A stretch of 64,000 nt of DNA from an uncultured Pelagibacteraceae bacterium (GTDB lineage: Bacteria; Pseudomonadota; Alphaproteobacteria; Pelagibacterales; Pelagibacteraceae): positions 21,171-85,170 of the forward strand of contig CACBYC010000003.1 in the NCBI GenBank assembly GCA_902543405.1. Direction: 5' to 3'. The translations under genes were made by a program, and so were the position numbers. Every line of letters starts with the position of its first letter. Within the stretch, counting starts at the first letter, position 1. A model generated the notes under the pieces. It did no database searches. It was not told where the DNA came from and saw only the letters and a list, made by a program, of their open reading frames with translations. Shown in pieces: positions 1 to 8,513 of the stretch.

Positions 1-1308
1 AATAGGTGTAATTCTATTGTCTCTGTAGAATTGTTCAATACCTTGATCTTTCGTAAATCCATATCCTCCATGAATTTGCATTGCTTCACTTGTTATCTCC
101 ATTGCATTATCTGTGAAAAGCGATTTAACAACTGGTGTCATTAATGAAACAAGATCTGAAGCTTCTTGTTTTATTTTTTCATCAGAATGATTTAAGCTAA
201 CTTCAATTTGTTGAGACAGCCAGAAACTTAAGGCTCTTTGTCCCTCTATCATAGACTTCATACTCAAAAGTGATCGTCTTATATCAACGTGATCAATAAT
301 AAAATCTGCACCATTATTTGATTTTGAATTAAATGCCTTACCTTGTTTTCTTTCTTTGGCGTAAGTAAGGGAATTTTGGTATGCAATTTCAGAAATACCT
401 AAACCTTGAATTCCAACAATAATTCTCTCCAAATTCATCATTGTGAACATAGAGTTAAGGCCTTTGTTTTTAGGTCCAATCATATAACCAACAGCATCGT
501 CAAAATTTAACACGCATGTTGCAGATCCTTTAATGCCCATTTTGTTTTCTATTGAACCTGTTGATACTCCGTTTCTTGGCCCAACTGATCCATCTTTATT
601 TAAAACAAATTTTGGAACTAAAAATAAACTGATACCTTTTGTTCCTGCTGGGGAGTCTGTTGATCGAGCTAATACTAAATGAATAATATTTTCTGTTAAA
701 TCTTGATCACCAGAAGTAATAAAAATTTTTTGACCACTGATTTTGTAAGTTCCATCATTTTGATCAACTGCTTTCGTTTTTAGAAGACCTAAGTCTGTTC
801 CACATACTGGTTCTGTTAAACACATTGTGCCGCTCCATTTACCCTCAACCATTTTAGGCAAATAAGTATTTTTTATTTCATCATCAGCATGCCTTAACAA
901 ACAGTTATATGCTCCAATAGTCAGTTCACTGTAAAGTTTAAAAGATAAACTTGCTGATGATAACATTTCATCAAAGAAAGTGCTTACTGTTTTAGGCATT
1001 CCTTGACCACCATATTTCGGATCACAAGATAAAGAAATCCATCCATCCTCTATAAATTTTTGATAAGCTTCCTTATATCCTGGAGGTGTTCTAACCACTC
1101 CATTTTCTAAAACAGCTGGCGTTTCATCTCCACTTTTTGCAAGAGGTAAGATTAAGTTTTGAGTAATTTTTGCTGCTTCTTCTAAAATATCTTTAACTAA
1201 TTCTGTATTAACTTCTTTATATTTTTCAATTTCATTATATTTTTTATTATTCCTCAATTTATCAAAGAGAAACATCATATCATCTACTGGTGCGTTATAA
1301 GTTGGCAT
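1..1308 (-). CDS. acyl-CoA dehydrogenase, C-terminus cut by window edge
   Basis: The first 436 residues of an FAD acyl-CoA dehydrogenase are visible; the 3' end lies outside the window. The ATG at 1308 begins MPTYNAPVDDMMFLFDKL, typical of the long (about 590-residue) FadE/DmdC-type subfamily. Visible motifs are CLTEPVCGTDLG and KIFITSGDQDL (flavin and substrate binding) and, near the cut, GGYGFTKDQ followed by YRDNRITPI, where family members carry the active-site region. It oxidises an acyl-CoA to the enoyl-CoA and passes electrons to ETF. The same subfamily includes the methylmercaptopropionyl-CoA dehydrogenase DmdC of DMSP breakdown; the sequence alone does not separate that from general fatty-acid oxidation. 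It lies 26 bases downstream of leuB on the same strand. Confidence 0.9.
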   Translation of the reverse strand, partial: MPTYNAPVDDMMFLFDKLRNNKKYNEIEKYKEVNTELVKDILEEAAKITQNLILPLAKSGDETPAVLENGVVRTPPGYKEAYQKFIEDGWISLSCDPKYGGQGMPKTVSTFFDEMLSSASLSFKLYSELTIGAYNCLLRHADDEIKNTYLPKMVEGKWSGTMCLTEPVCGTDLGLLKTKAVDQNDGTYKISGQKIFITSGDQDLTENIIHLVLARSTDSPAGTKGISLFLVPKFVLNKDGSVGPRNGVSTGSIENKMGIKGSATCVLNFDDAVGYMIGPKNKGLNSMFTMMNLERIIVGIQGLGISEIAYQNSLTYAKERKQGKAFNSKSNNGADFIIDHVDIRRSLLSMKSMIEGQRALSFWLSQQIEVSLNHSDEKIKQEASDLVSLMTPVVKSLFTDNAMEITSEAMQIHGGYGFTKDQGIEQFYRDNRITPI

Positions 1309-1334
1309 ATATATACTTTAGAATAAATGTCTTA

Positions 1335-2441
1335 TTATTGCAATTTTGAAATTATCGCATCTCCCATCACTGATGTTGATACTTCTTTCATTCCCTTAGA
1401 AATAATGTCTTTAGTTCTAAGACCCTCATCAAGCACACCTTGAACAGCTTTTTCTAAACTATCTGCCTCTTTATCAAGATCTAGAGAATATCTTAAAGCC
1501 ATTGCAAAACTCAGTATTGTTGCTATTGGATTAGCAATACCTTGACCTGCTATATCGGGTGCTGATCCATGAACTGGCTCATATAAAGATCTCATATTAC
1601 CGTTTTTATCTTTGGCTCCAAGGGACGCAGATGGCAAAAGTCCTAGAGAACCAGTCAACATTGCAGCTTCATCTGATAACATGTCGCCAAAAAGATTATC
1701 TGTTACTATCACATCAAATTGTTTGGGATTTCTAACTAACTGCATTGCACAGTTATCTGCTAGCATGTGATTTAATTCTACATCGCTATATTCTTTTTCA
1801 TGTATTGCTTGAACTTCTTCTTTCCATAATTGACCTGCCTCCATGACATTCGACTTTTCACAGGAAGTAACTTTATTATTCCGTTTTCTGGCTAAATCAA
1901 ATGCAACTCGGGCTACTCTCTCTATTTCACTAGTAGTATAGACATGAGTATTAATTCCTTTTCTTTCACCATTATCAATTGGTTTTATCCCTCTAGGTTC
2001 ACCAAAGTAAATTCCACCCGTTAATTCCCTAACAAAAAGAATATCTAAATTAGAAACAAATTCAGGCTTTAAACTTGAGGCATCAACAAGTTGTTTGAAA
2101 CAAATTGCAGGTCTTAAATTTGCAAATAATTTTAATTCTTTTCTTAATTTTAATAGAGCCCTCTCTGGTTTTTTTGAAAAATCAATATTATCCCATTTTG
2201 GTCCACCAACAGCACCTAATATTACTGCAGCGCTCTCTTGTGCCTTGTAAAAAGCTTCATCAGTTATTGGAGTTCCATGTTTATCATAAGCAGCACCTCC
2301 AACCAAATCTTGGTCAATTTCAAAATCCAAGGATTTATTTGAGTTGAACCATTCAATTATTTTTTTGACTTCAGCGATTACCTCTGGTCCGATACCATCT
2401 CCTGGTAATAATAAAATTTTTCTTTTTTTAATTTTAATCAT
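1335..2441 (-). CDS. leuB: 3-isopropylmalate dehydrogenase
   Basis: LeuB oxidatively decarboxylates 3-isopropylmalate to 2-oxoisocaproate with NAD, the third step of leucine synthesis in the cytoplasm. The 368-residue length is normal. The N-terminus has [11 protein letters not shown]; the substrate-binding segment [14 protein letters not shown] is near residue 140; the family signature [19 protein letters not shown] is near residue 250; and the NAD-binding region [18 protein letters not shown] follows. Its start overlaps the end of leuD by 8 bases, implying translational coupling in a leuC-leuD-leuB operon. Confidence 0.97.
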   Translation of the reverse strand: MIKIKKRKILLLPGDGIGPEVIAEVKKIIEWFNSNKSLDFEIDQDLVGGAAYDKHGTPITDEAFYKAQESAAVILGAVGGPKWDNIDFSKKPERALLKLRKELKLFANLRPAICFKQLVDASSLKPEFVSNLDILFVRELTGGIYFGEPRGIKPIDNGERKGINTHVYTTSEIERVARVAFDLARKRNNKVTSCEKSNVMEAGQLWKEEVQAIHEKEYSDVELNHMLADNCAMQLVRNPKQFDVIVTDNLFGDMLSDEAAMLTGSLGLLPSASLGAKDKNGNMRSLYEPVHGSAPDIAGQGIANPIATILSFAMALRYSLDLDKEADSLEKAVQGVLDEGLRTKDIISKGMKEVSTSVMGDAIISKLQ

Positions 2442-3039
2442 TAAATATCCAAGGTTTTGTCTCTTTAATTTTATTTTCGTATGAAACTATTTTTTCAGAT
2501 TTTTCTAGAGATAACGCAATGTCATCTAGTCCCTCTATTAGACATTTTTTCTTAAATTGATCTATTTCAAATTTTATTTCTTTATTACCAAATCTTATTG
2601 TTTGCTCAGGCAAATTTACAGAAATTTCCTCTTTTCTATTCGAGTACTCTGAAATTTCTTTGATTTGATCCTCTGAAATTGTAATTGGGAGAATCCCATT
2701 CTTAAAACAGTTATTATAAAATATATCTGCATAACTTGAACTAATTACACAAGTTATTCCAAAATCCATTAAAGCCCAAGGAGCATGTTCTCTAGAAGAG
2801 CCACATCCAAAATTCTTTCCTGCAATTAAAATTTTAGAATTATTATACGGACTATTATTTAAAATAAAGTCATCTATCTCTTTACCACTTTGGTCATATC
2901 TCATTTCAAAAAATAAATTTTTTCCTAGTCCAGTTCTTTTTATAGTTTTTAAAAACTGTTTAGGAATTATCATGTCTGTATCTATATTGACGATAGGTAG
3001 ATAAGCTGGAACACTTTTTATTGAGATAAATTTATTCAT
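2434..3039 (-). CDS. leuD: 3-isopropylmalate dehydratase small subunit
   Basis: LeuD is the small (swivel-domain) subunit of isopropylmalate isomerase and pairs with LeuC to convert 2- to 3-isopropylmalate. At 201 residues it is full length. The conserved loop [17 protein letters not shown] near residues 73-89 contacts the substrate. The gene starts directly after the leuC stop with no spacer and overlaps leuB by 8 bases, as expected for equimolar subunits of one operon. Confidence 0.97.
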   Translation of the reverse strand: MNKFISIKSVPAYLPIVNIDTDMIIPKQFLKTIKRTGLGKNLFFEMRYDQSGKEIDDFILNNSPYNNSKILIAGKNFGCGSSREHAPWALMDFGITCVISSSYADIFYNNCFKNGILPITISEDQIKEISEYSNRKEEISVNLPEQTIRFGNKEIKFEIDQFKKKCLIEGLDDIALSLEKSEKIVSYENKIKETKPWIFND

Positions 3040-4443
3040 TTAATTTTGGTATTTTCTAACATCATCTAAGTTTCCAGAAATTGCAGCTGCTGCAGCCATT
3101 GCTGGACTGACTAAATGTGTTCTACCACCTCTTCCCTGTCTACCCTCAAAATTTCTATTAGAGGTAGATGCACATCTTTCTTCAGGTTTAAGCTTATCTG
3201 CATTCATTGCTAGACACATTGAACAGCCTGGCTCTCTCCATTCAAAACCTGATTCTAAAAATATTTTATCCAGACCCTCTTGCTCTGCTTGTTCTTTAAC
3301 TAAACCAGAACCTGGAACAATCATTGCATGTACATGTGATGCAACCTTTTTATCTTTTAATATTTTAGCTGCCTCTCTTATATCTTCTATTCTCCCGTTA
3401 GTGCAGCTTCCTATAAAAACTTTATCAATCTTAATATCTTGAATATTCGTATTTGGTTTTAATCCCATATAATTTAATGATCTGTTAATTGAATTTTTTC
3501 TATCTGGGTCAGTTTCACTTTCAGGATTGGGAACTTTACCGTCTATTTCAACCACGTCCTGGGGAGATGTTCCCCAAGTTACCATTGGTTTAATTTGAGA
3601 TCCATCTAACGTTAATTCTTTATCAAAGTTTGCATCATTGTCAGATTTCAATTTATGCCAATATTCCAAGGCTTTTTCCCAGTTTTCTCCTTTTGGTGAC
3701 ATTGGTTTATCTTTTAAATATTGAAATATCTTTTCATCTGGTTGAATTAGTCCTGCTCTTGCTCCACCTTCAATCGTCATGTTGCAAATCGTCATTCTTT
3801 GTTCAACACTTAGATTAGATATAAGGTTACCGGCATACTCAATCACATAACCAGTACCACCAGCCGTTCCTATTTTTCCAATTATCTGCAGGATTACATC
3901 CTTTGATGTTACGCCAATAGGTAATGAACCATTTACGCTAATTCTAAAGTTTTTAGATTTTTTCTGAACTAAAGTTTGTGTTGCTAAAACGTGTTCAACT
4001 TCTGAAGTTCCAATACCAAAAGCTAAAGCTCCAAATGCTCCATGAGTTGCAGTATGACTATCACCACAAACAATAATATTTCCAGGCTGTGTAAAACCTT
4101 GTTCAGGCCCTATGATATGGACAATACCTTGTCTTTTATCGTCCATTCCAAATATCTCGACACCAAATTCCTTACAGTTTTTATTCAAAGTTTCAACTTG
4201 AATTCTCGAGTCCTCATCTTCAATACCTTTTGACCTATCAGTTGTTGGAACATTATGATCTGCAACAGCAAGCGTTAGTTTAGGGTGTCTTACTTTTCTG
4301 TTTGAATTTCTTAAGCCTTCAAATGCTTGAGGGCTTGTAACTTCATGAATTAAATGTCTATCTACAAACAAAAGTGATGTACCATCAGGTTGTTCATCAA
4401 CTAGATGATCGTTCCAAATTTTATCGTAAGTTGTAAAAGGCAT
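3040..4443 (-). CDS. leuC: 3-isopropylmalate dehydratase large subunit
   Basis: LeuC is the aconitase-family catalytic subunit carrying a [4Fe-4S] cluster. At 467 residues it is normal. The three cluster cysteines are visible in GSCTNGR (near residue 345) and [11 protein letters not shown] (near 405-410). The N-terminal [18 protein letters not shown] and the [20 protein letters not shown] segment are family hallmarks. It is the first gene of leuCDB and lies only 11 bases after rplS, so leucine synthesis appears joined to the ribosomal rpsP-trmD-rplS operon, an arrangement seen in other alphaproteobacteria. I see no leucine leader peptide or attenuator before it. Confidence 0.97.
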   Translation of the reverse strand: MPFTTYDKIWNDHLVDEQPDGTSLLFVDRHLIHEVTSPQAFEGLRNSNRKVRHPKLTLAVADHNVPTTDRSKGIEDEDSRIQVETLNKNCKEFGVEIFGMDDKRQGIVHIIGPEQGFTQPGNIIVCGDSHTATHGAFGALAFGIGTSEVEHVLATQTLVQKKSKNFRISVNGSLPIGVTSKDVILQIIGKIGTAGGTGYVIEYAGNLISNLSVEQRMTICNMTIEGGARAGLIQPDEKIFQYLKDKPMSPKGENWEKALEYWHKLKSDNDANFDKELTLDGSQIKPMVTWGTSPQDVVEIDGKVPNPESETDPDRKNSINRSLNYMGLKPNTNIQDIKIDKVFIGSCTNGRIEDIREAAKILKDKKVASHVHAMIVPGSGLVKEQAEQEGLDKIFLESGFEWREPGCSMCLAMNADKLKPEERCASTSNRNFEGRQGRGGRTHLVSPAMAAAAAISGNLDDVRKYQN

Positions 4444-4454
4444 TTAGAAAAAAA

Positions 4455-5024
4455 TTATTTTTTCTGTTCTTGATTTTCTTTCGGTTCTTCTGTTTTTACA
4501 GGCTCTACTTTAACTTCTTCTTTTGTAGCTTCAGCTTTAACTTCTTCTTTTGTAGCTTCAGCTTTAACTTCTTCTTTAGTAGCTTCTGTTTGAGGATCAG
4601 TTGATGGCATTACGTTTTCCTCAGTAACTTCATTAATTTTAGTTTCTAAATCAATACCAATAGTCTTCTTAATTTTTTCAGCTATTCTAGCAGATTTACC
4701 AGTTCTATCTCTTAGATAGTATAATTTTGCTCTTCTTACTTTTCCTGATCTTACAACTTTTATTGTATCTACAATTGGGCTGTATAATGCAAAAGTTCTT
4801 TCTACTCCTTCACCAAAAGAAATTTTTCTAACAGTAAAAGACGAATTGATGTCTCTACTTTTTTTTGCAATACATACACCTTCAAAATATTGAATTCTGT
4901 CTCTTTTACCCTCTGTTATCCTAACCCCAACTTTAACGATGTCTCCGGGGAAAAAATCAGGATGTTTTCTCTCGGAAATAATCTTGTTTAAATTTGATCT
5001 GTTTATTTCTTCAATATTTTTCAT
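4455..5024 (-). CDS. rplS: 50S ribosomal protein L19 (bL19) with repeat tail
   Basis: bL19 sits at the interface of the ribosomal subunits. The core (about residues 1-120) has [20 protein letters not shown], the typical [10 protein letters not shown] segment, [13 protein letters not shown] and [19 protein letters not shown]. Bacterial bL19 is normally about 115-130 residues. This one is 189 because of an acidic/lysine tail with three nine-residue [13 protein letters not shown] units. The tail is not needed for the known fold and may be disordered. A similar tail occurs on bS16 in the same operon. The gene follows trmD with a one-base gap. Confidence 0.96.
   Translation of the reverse strand: MKNIEEINRSNLNKIISERKHPDFFPGDIVKVGVRITEGKRDRIQYFEGVCIAKKSRDINSSFTVRKISFGEGVERTFALYSPIVDTIKVVRSGKVRRAKLYYLRDRTGKSARIAEKIKKTIGIDLETKINEVTEENVMPSTDPQTEATKEEVKAEATKEEVKAEATKEEVKVEPVKTEEPKENQEQKK
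4507..4587 (-). repeat. 3 x 27-bp in-frame tandem repeat in rplS tail
   Basis: Three consecutive 27-base units (4507-4533, 4534-4560, 4561-4587) differ at only a few positions and encode the nine-residue [13 protein letters not shown] unit. The period is a multiple of three, so copy-number change would alter tail length without a frameshift. Confidence 0.9.
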
Positions 5025-5025
5025 T

Positions 5026-5709
5026 TTAATTTTTCTTATATTTTTGCCACAAGTCTGGTCTTCGGTCGCGTGTTATAGCCTCAGATTGAGATAAACGCCA
5101 GTCTTTAATTTTGGCATGATCACCTGAAATTAGCACATTTGGGACCTTTTTTTCCTCCCAAACTTGAGGTTTTGTGAATTGCGGATATTCAAGAAGGCCA
5201 TTCTCAAAACTCTCATCTCTTGAGGAATTAATATTACCTAGAATTCCTGGAATAAATCTTAGAATAGAATCTGTTACAACAAATGCAGCAACTTCACCCC
5301 CTGATAATATAAAGTCACCAATGCTAATCTCTTCAATATCCCTACTTTCTAGTATTCTTTCATCTACTCCTTCGAAATGACCACAAATTAAATTGATTGT
5401 TTTTTCATTTGAAAACTCTCTTGCAAGTTTAGAATTAAAAACTTTTCCTCTTGGACTTAAATAAAGGATTTTTTCTTTAGTCTTGATATTTGCATCTAAT
5501 GAATTTGCCAAAACATCTGCTTTCATAATCATTCCATTTCCGCCACCATAAGGAGTGTCGTCAACAGTTTTATGTTTATCTAATGCATAATCTCTTATGT
5601 TTACTGTTTCTAAATCCCATTCTTTTCCTTTTGACTTTCCAAAAAGACCTTTACTCAAATAACCTGGAAAATATTCAGGATACAACGTAAATACTCTAGA
5701 CAAAAACAT
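5026..5709 (-). CDS. trmD: tRNA (guanine37-N1)-methyltransferase
   Basis: TrmD methylates G37 next to the anticodon using S-adenosylmethionine and prevents frameshifting. From the ATG at 5709 the product is 227 residues, beginning [16 protein letters not shown], which matches the family start. Motifs are [38 protein letters not shown] and [12 protein letters not shown], the last forming the trefoil-knot SAM site. The frame stays open upstream to 5922, but that extension is a lysine-rich out-of-frame reading of the rpsP tail, so I placed the start at 5709, four bases after the rpsP stop. Confidence 0.95.
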   Translation of the reverse strand: MFLSRVFTLYPEYFPGYLSKGLFGKSKGKEWDLETVNIRDYALDKHKTVDDTPYGGGNGMIMKADVLANSLDANIKTKEKILYLSPRGKVFNSKLAREFSNEKTINLICGHFEGVDERILESRDIEEISIGDFILSGGEVAAFVVTDSILRFIPGILGNINSSRDESFENGLLEYPQFTKPQVWEEKKVPNVLISGDHAKIKDWRLSQSEAITRDRRPDLWQKYKKN

Positions 5710-5713
5710 TTTT

Positions 5714-6157
5714 CTATTTAGCTTCTTCTTTTGGAGCTTCTGTTTTAGCTTCTTCTTTTGGTGCCTCTGCTTTTGGCTCTTCTGTTTTAGCTTCTTCCTT
5801 TGGAGCTTCTGTTTTAGGAGCATCTGCTTTAGCTTCGCCACCCTCATCAGTTTTCTTTCTATCTTTTTTTGGAATTGCTTTTTGAGGATTATTACCTTTT
5901 GCTGGCATAGGCATAATCTCATTTTCCCCTAATAATCTTGCAACTCTAGTTGTTGGTTGTGCTCCTTGACCCAGCCAATACTTAACTCTCTCAACATCTA
6001 ATCCCATTCTTTCTTTTTTTTCTTTTGGAATTAGAGGATTAAAAAAACCTAGTTTTTCTATAAACCTTCCATCTCTTGGAAATCTGCTATCAGCAACCAC
6101 TATCTTATATACTGGTCTCTTCTTAGTTCCCCCCATTGATAAACGCATCTTTAACAT
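5714..6157 (-). CDS. rpsP: 30S ribosomal protein S16 (bS16) with repeat tail
   Basis: bS16 is a 30S assembly protein. Residues 1-85 form the usual core: [20 protein letters not shown], then [41 protein letters not shown] lies a few bases before the ATG at 6157, supporting this start. Typical bS16 is 80-100 residues; this is 147, with an Ala/Pro/Glu/Lys tail built from [13 protein letters not shown] units. In most bacteria rimM follows rpsP; here trmD follows directly. Confidence 0.95.
   Translation of the reverse strand: MLKMRLSMGGTKKRPVYKIVVADSRFPRDGRFIEKLGFFNPLIPKEKKERMGLDVERVKYWLGQGAQPTTRVARLLGENEIMPMPAKGNNPQKAIPKKDRKKTDEGGEAKADAPKTEAPKEEAKTEEPKAEAPKEEAKTEAPKEEAK
5717..5830 (-). repeat. 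imperfect in-frame repeats in rpsP tail
   Basis: Imperfect 27-42 base units encode EAPKEEAKT and [13 protein letters not shown] variants at the end of bS16. Composition and motif (KEEAK or KEEVK) resemble the rplS tail repeat, but the DNA units differ, so recent copying between the two is not evident. Confidence 0.8.
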
Positions 6158-6169
6158 TTGTTCTCCTAT

Positions 6170-7528
6170 TTATTTTAATTGATTAAAAAGTTCTGGTGGT
6201 ATCCCTTTATCCATCATCCCTTTTGTATTTCCTTTAGACATTTTTTTCATCATTTCTGACATCATCTTAAATTGCTTAAGCAATTTATTGATAGTGGCAA
6301 CGTCTGTTCCTGAGCCATTAGCAATTCTTTTTTTTCTAGAACCATCTATAATCTTAGGGTTTTCACGCTCTTTTTTAGTCATAGATAATATTACCGCCTC
6401 GTTTTGAGTAATTATTTTTTCATCCACTCCAGCTTGATCCATTTGAGATTTAACTTTTGAAACACCAGGCAAAAAAGACATTATACCTTCAATACCACCC
6501 ATTTTTTTCATTTGTCTTAGCTGAGTAAGATAATCCTCTAACGAGAACTGACCTTTTTTTAATTTTTCCTCTGTTTTTTTTAATTTTTCTTCATCTAGAT
6601 CTTCTGCAGCCTTTTCAACAAGGGAAACAATATCTCCCATACCTAAAATTCTATTGGCAATTCTGTCTGGGTGAAAAACTTCAAAATTTTCTATCTTTTC
6701 ACCAACTCCTAAAAATTTAATTGGAACATCTGCAACATATTTCATACTTAATGCTGCTCCACCTCTTCCATCGCCATCTGATCTTGTAAGAATAATACCT
6801 GTCAGATTAACAGTACTTTTAAATTCTTTAGCAACATTAGCTGCTACTTGGCCAGTCAAAGAATCTGCAACAAGAATTGTTTCTGAAGGATTTATAATAC
6901 TTTCAATTTGTTTAATCTCACTCATCATTTGTAAATCAATCTGAGTTCTTCCGGCTGTATCAAATAGAATTACATCTGCTCCATTAAGATTAGCAGCACT
7001 AATCGCTCTTCTACAAATATCTGCAGGAAGTTGATCTTTGATGACTGGAAGCGTTATTATATTATTTTGCTCACCCAAAAGTCTTAGTTGCTCTTGTGCA
7101 GCAGGTCTGTAAACGTCTAGACTAGCCATCATAACTTTTTTCTTTTTGTTAGCCTCTAAAAATCTTGCTAACTTAGCTGTAGTTGTAGTTTTTCCAGAAC
7201 CCTGTAACCCAACTAACATCACTGGAACAGGAGGTACTGCATTTAATTCAATATCAGAATTTTTATCCCCTAAGAAAGAAATTAACTCATCGTTAACAAC
7301 TTTAACTACCATCTGTCCTGGTGAAGTAGACCTAATGATCTCTTGACCAAGAGCTTTGGGTTTCACTCTATTTATAAATTCTTTTACAACTTCTAAAGAT
7401 ACATCCGCTTCTAAAAGAGCAAGCCTAATCTCTCTTAAACCCTCATCTACTTGCTTTTCATCAAGCGAAGGCGCCTTTTTTAAAGAAGAAAATATTTCTT
7501 CAAATTTATTTGTTAAATTTTCAAACAT
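6170..7528 (-). CDS. ffh: signal recognition particle protein Ffh (SRP54)
   Basis: Ffh binds signal peptides and 4.5S RNA and delivers ribosomes to FtsY at the membrane. I start it at 7528 (MFENLTNKFEEIFSSL), which matches the family; an in-frame ATG at 7552 lies inside a structured leader and is unlikely. The product is 452 residues: an N domain, a G domain with GLQGSGKTTTTAKLA, FDTAGR and TRSDGDGRGG (usually TKLDGDARGG), and a methionine-rich M domain with the RNA-binding RIANGSGT segment and FKMMSEMMKKM. It diverges from dapF-ftsY. Confidence 0.97.
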   Translation of the reverse strand: MFENLTNKFEEIFSSLKKAPSLDEKQVDEGLREIRLALLEADVSLEVVKEFINRVKPKALGQEIIRSTSPGQMVVKVVNDELISFLGDKNSDIELNAVPPVPVMLVGLQGSGKTTTTAKLARFLEANKKKKVMMASLDVYRPAAQEQLRLLGEQNNIITLPVIKDQLPADICRRAISAANLNGADVILFDTAGRTQIDLQMMSEIKQIESIINPSETILVADSLTGQVAANVAKEFKSTVNLTGIILTRSDGDGRGGAALSMKYVADVPIKFLGVGEKIENFEVFHPDRIANRILGMGDIVSLVEKAAEDLDEEKLKKTEEKLKKGQFSLEDYLTQLRQMKKMGGIEGIMSFLPGVSKVKSQMDQAGVDEKIITQNEAVILSMTKKERENPKIIDGSRKKRIANGSGTDVATINKLLKQFKMMSEMMKKMSKGNTKGMMDKGIPPELFNQLK

Positions 7529-7540
7529 AATCACATCCAG

Positions 7541-7640
7541 CAAGTATCGCACCAGTGGGCGAACTCTCGCTGACTGGTGTCGATCTCTTTGTTACCAAAG
7601 ACACCGCAAATTGCTGTATTTTGCGGAAACGGCGATAAAC
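7541..7640 (-). ncRNA. structured leader RNA upstream of ffh (candidate cis-regulator)
   Basis: In the ffh sense this segment forms a multi-branched fold. A closing stem TATCGC/GCGATA (7637-7632 with 7550-7545) encloses three hairpins. The first is CCGCAAA/TTTGCGG with a nine-base loop (7626-7604). The second is TCTTTG/CAAAGA capped by a GTAA (GNRA-type) tetraloop (7601-7586), extendable by GTGTC/GACAC. The third is CACCAGT/ACTGGTG with an inner GCGA/TCGC helix (7579-7550). The closing stem ends 16 bases before the ffh ATG. The GNRA loop exists only on this strand. The sequence is far more GC-rich than surrounding intergenic DNA. It lacks the GGAAGCA domain of SRP RNA, so it is not ffs. Structure is read by eye and not tested by covariation. 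Confidence 0.65.
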
Positions 7641-7664
7641 TATAATAGAGGTTCAAAATGTCAA
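7639..7664 (-). promoter_or_regulatory. possible ffh promoter
   Basis: On the minus strand a consensus TTGACA (7664-7659) precedes TATTATAGT (7647-7639). The spacer to TATAGT is only 14 bases, shorter than the usual 17, so the exact elements are uncertain. Transcription from here would begin at about the first stem of the ffh leader. Confidence 0.35.
7641..7646 (+). promoter_or_regulatory. possible -10 box for dapF-ftsY
   Basis: A perfect TATAAT lies on the plus strand 42 bases before the dapF ATG and overlaps the proposed ffh -10 region on the other strand. The -35 is weak (ATTTTG at 7618-7623). If both are real, the two SRP GTPase transcripts start within a few bases of each other in opposite directions. 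Confidence 0.35.
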
Positions 7665-7688
7665 TAAATAAGTTAAATACTGAAGTAT

Positions 7689-8513
7689 ATGGAATTTAAA
7701 GCTTTTAAAATGGATGGTCTTGGAAATGATTTTGTAATTATTGATAATAGGTCAAATAATGTGGAATTAAACAAGGATCAAATTATTAAAATTTGCGATC
7801 GAAACTTTATTGGTTGTGACCAACTAGTCTATATTAACAACAGTGATAATGCTGATGCTGATCTAGAGTTTTATAATTCTGATGGTTCGGCAGCTGACGC
7901 ATGTGGAAACGGTACAAGATGTGTAGCCTTTTTATTATCAAAAGAAAAAAATACAAAAAATATAAGCGTTCAAGTAGCATCCAAACAGTTGAATTCAAAG
8001 TTACTTGATGATGGTCAAGTTGAAACAATAATCGGTGTACCAAAAACTAATTGGAATGAAATTCCTTTATCTAAAAAACTAAACACTAAAAATTTAGGAA
8101 TTATTATAGAAGATAACAATAACCAAGCAGTGAGTGGCGGTATAGCTATTAACGTAGGTAATCCTCATGCTATTTTTTTTGTAAATGATATAGAAAATTT
8201 CAATTTAGAAAAAATTGGACCTGAGATTGAAAATCATGAATTTTTTCCGGAAAAATGTAATTTCACCCTTGCTCAAAAATTAAATGAAAATCATTATAAA
8301 ATTAAAGTTTGGGAAAGAGGTGCAGGTTTAACAAAAGCATGTGGAACTGCTGCGTGCGCAACAGCAGTGGCTGCAAATTTAGAAAAATTAGAAAATTCTA
8401 GAACTGAAATTGAATTCAGTTTAGGAAAATTAATAATTTCTATTGATGAAAGTCAACAAATTCATATGAAAGGACCTGTATCTAGTATCAGAGAAATAGA
8501 TATAAATATCTAA
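7689..8513 (+). CDS. dapF: diaminopimelate epimerase
   Basis: DapF interconverts LL- and meso-diaminopimelate for lysine and peptidoglycan. The 274-residue product starts MEFKAFKMDGLGNDFVIID. Both catalytic cysteines are present: Cys72 in ADACGNGTRC and Cys218 in TKACGTAACA. The GNPHAIFF segment is also conserved. The stop overlaps the ftsY start by one base (TAATG). In many alphaproteobacteria a MiaB-like methylthiotransferase gene sits between dapF and ftsY; it is absent here. Confidence 0.97.
   Translation: MEFKAFKMDGLGNDFVIIDNRSNNVELNKDQIIKICDRNFIGCDQLVYINNSDNADADLEFYNSDGSAADACGNGTRCVAFLLSKEKNTKNISVQVASKQLNSKLLDDGQVETIIGVPKTNWNEIPLSKKLNTKNLGIIIEDNNNQAVSGGIAINVGNPHAIFFVNDIENFNLEKIGPEIENHEFFPEKCNFTLAQKLNENHYKIKVWERGAGLTKACGTAACATAVAANLEKLENSRTEIEFSLGKLIISIDESQQIHMKGPVSSIREIDINI

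Noticed and set aside
4507..4587. CRISPR-like repeats
   Set aside because: The units are directly adjacent without spacers, are in frame, and lie inside rplS.
5710..5922. Upstream extension of the trmD frame
   Set aside because: It is a lysine/glutamine-rich reading of the rpsP repeat tail in another frame. The family start [13 protein letters not shown] lies at 5709.
7529..7552. Earlier ATG for ffh at 7552
   Set aside because: It falls within the third stem of the structured leader and adds residues (MRYLLDVI) not found in Ffh proteins.
7541..7640. 4.5S SRP RNA (ffs)
   Set aside because: The location next to ffh is tempting, but the conserved GGAAGCA domain IV loop is absent on both strands.
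7356..7667. Plus-strand 103-residue frame across the ffh start and its leader
   Set aside because: It runs antisense to ffh and through the structured RNA, and has no recognisable protein character.
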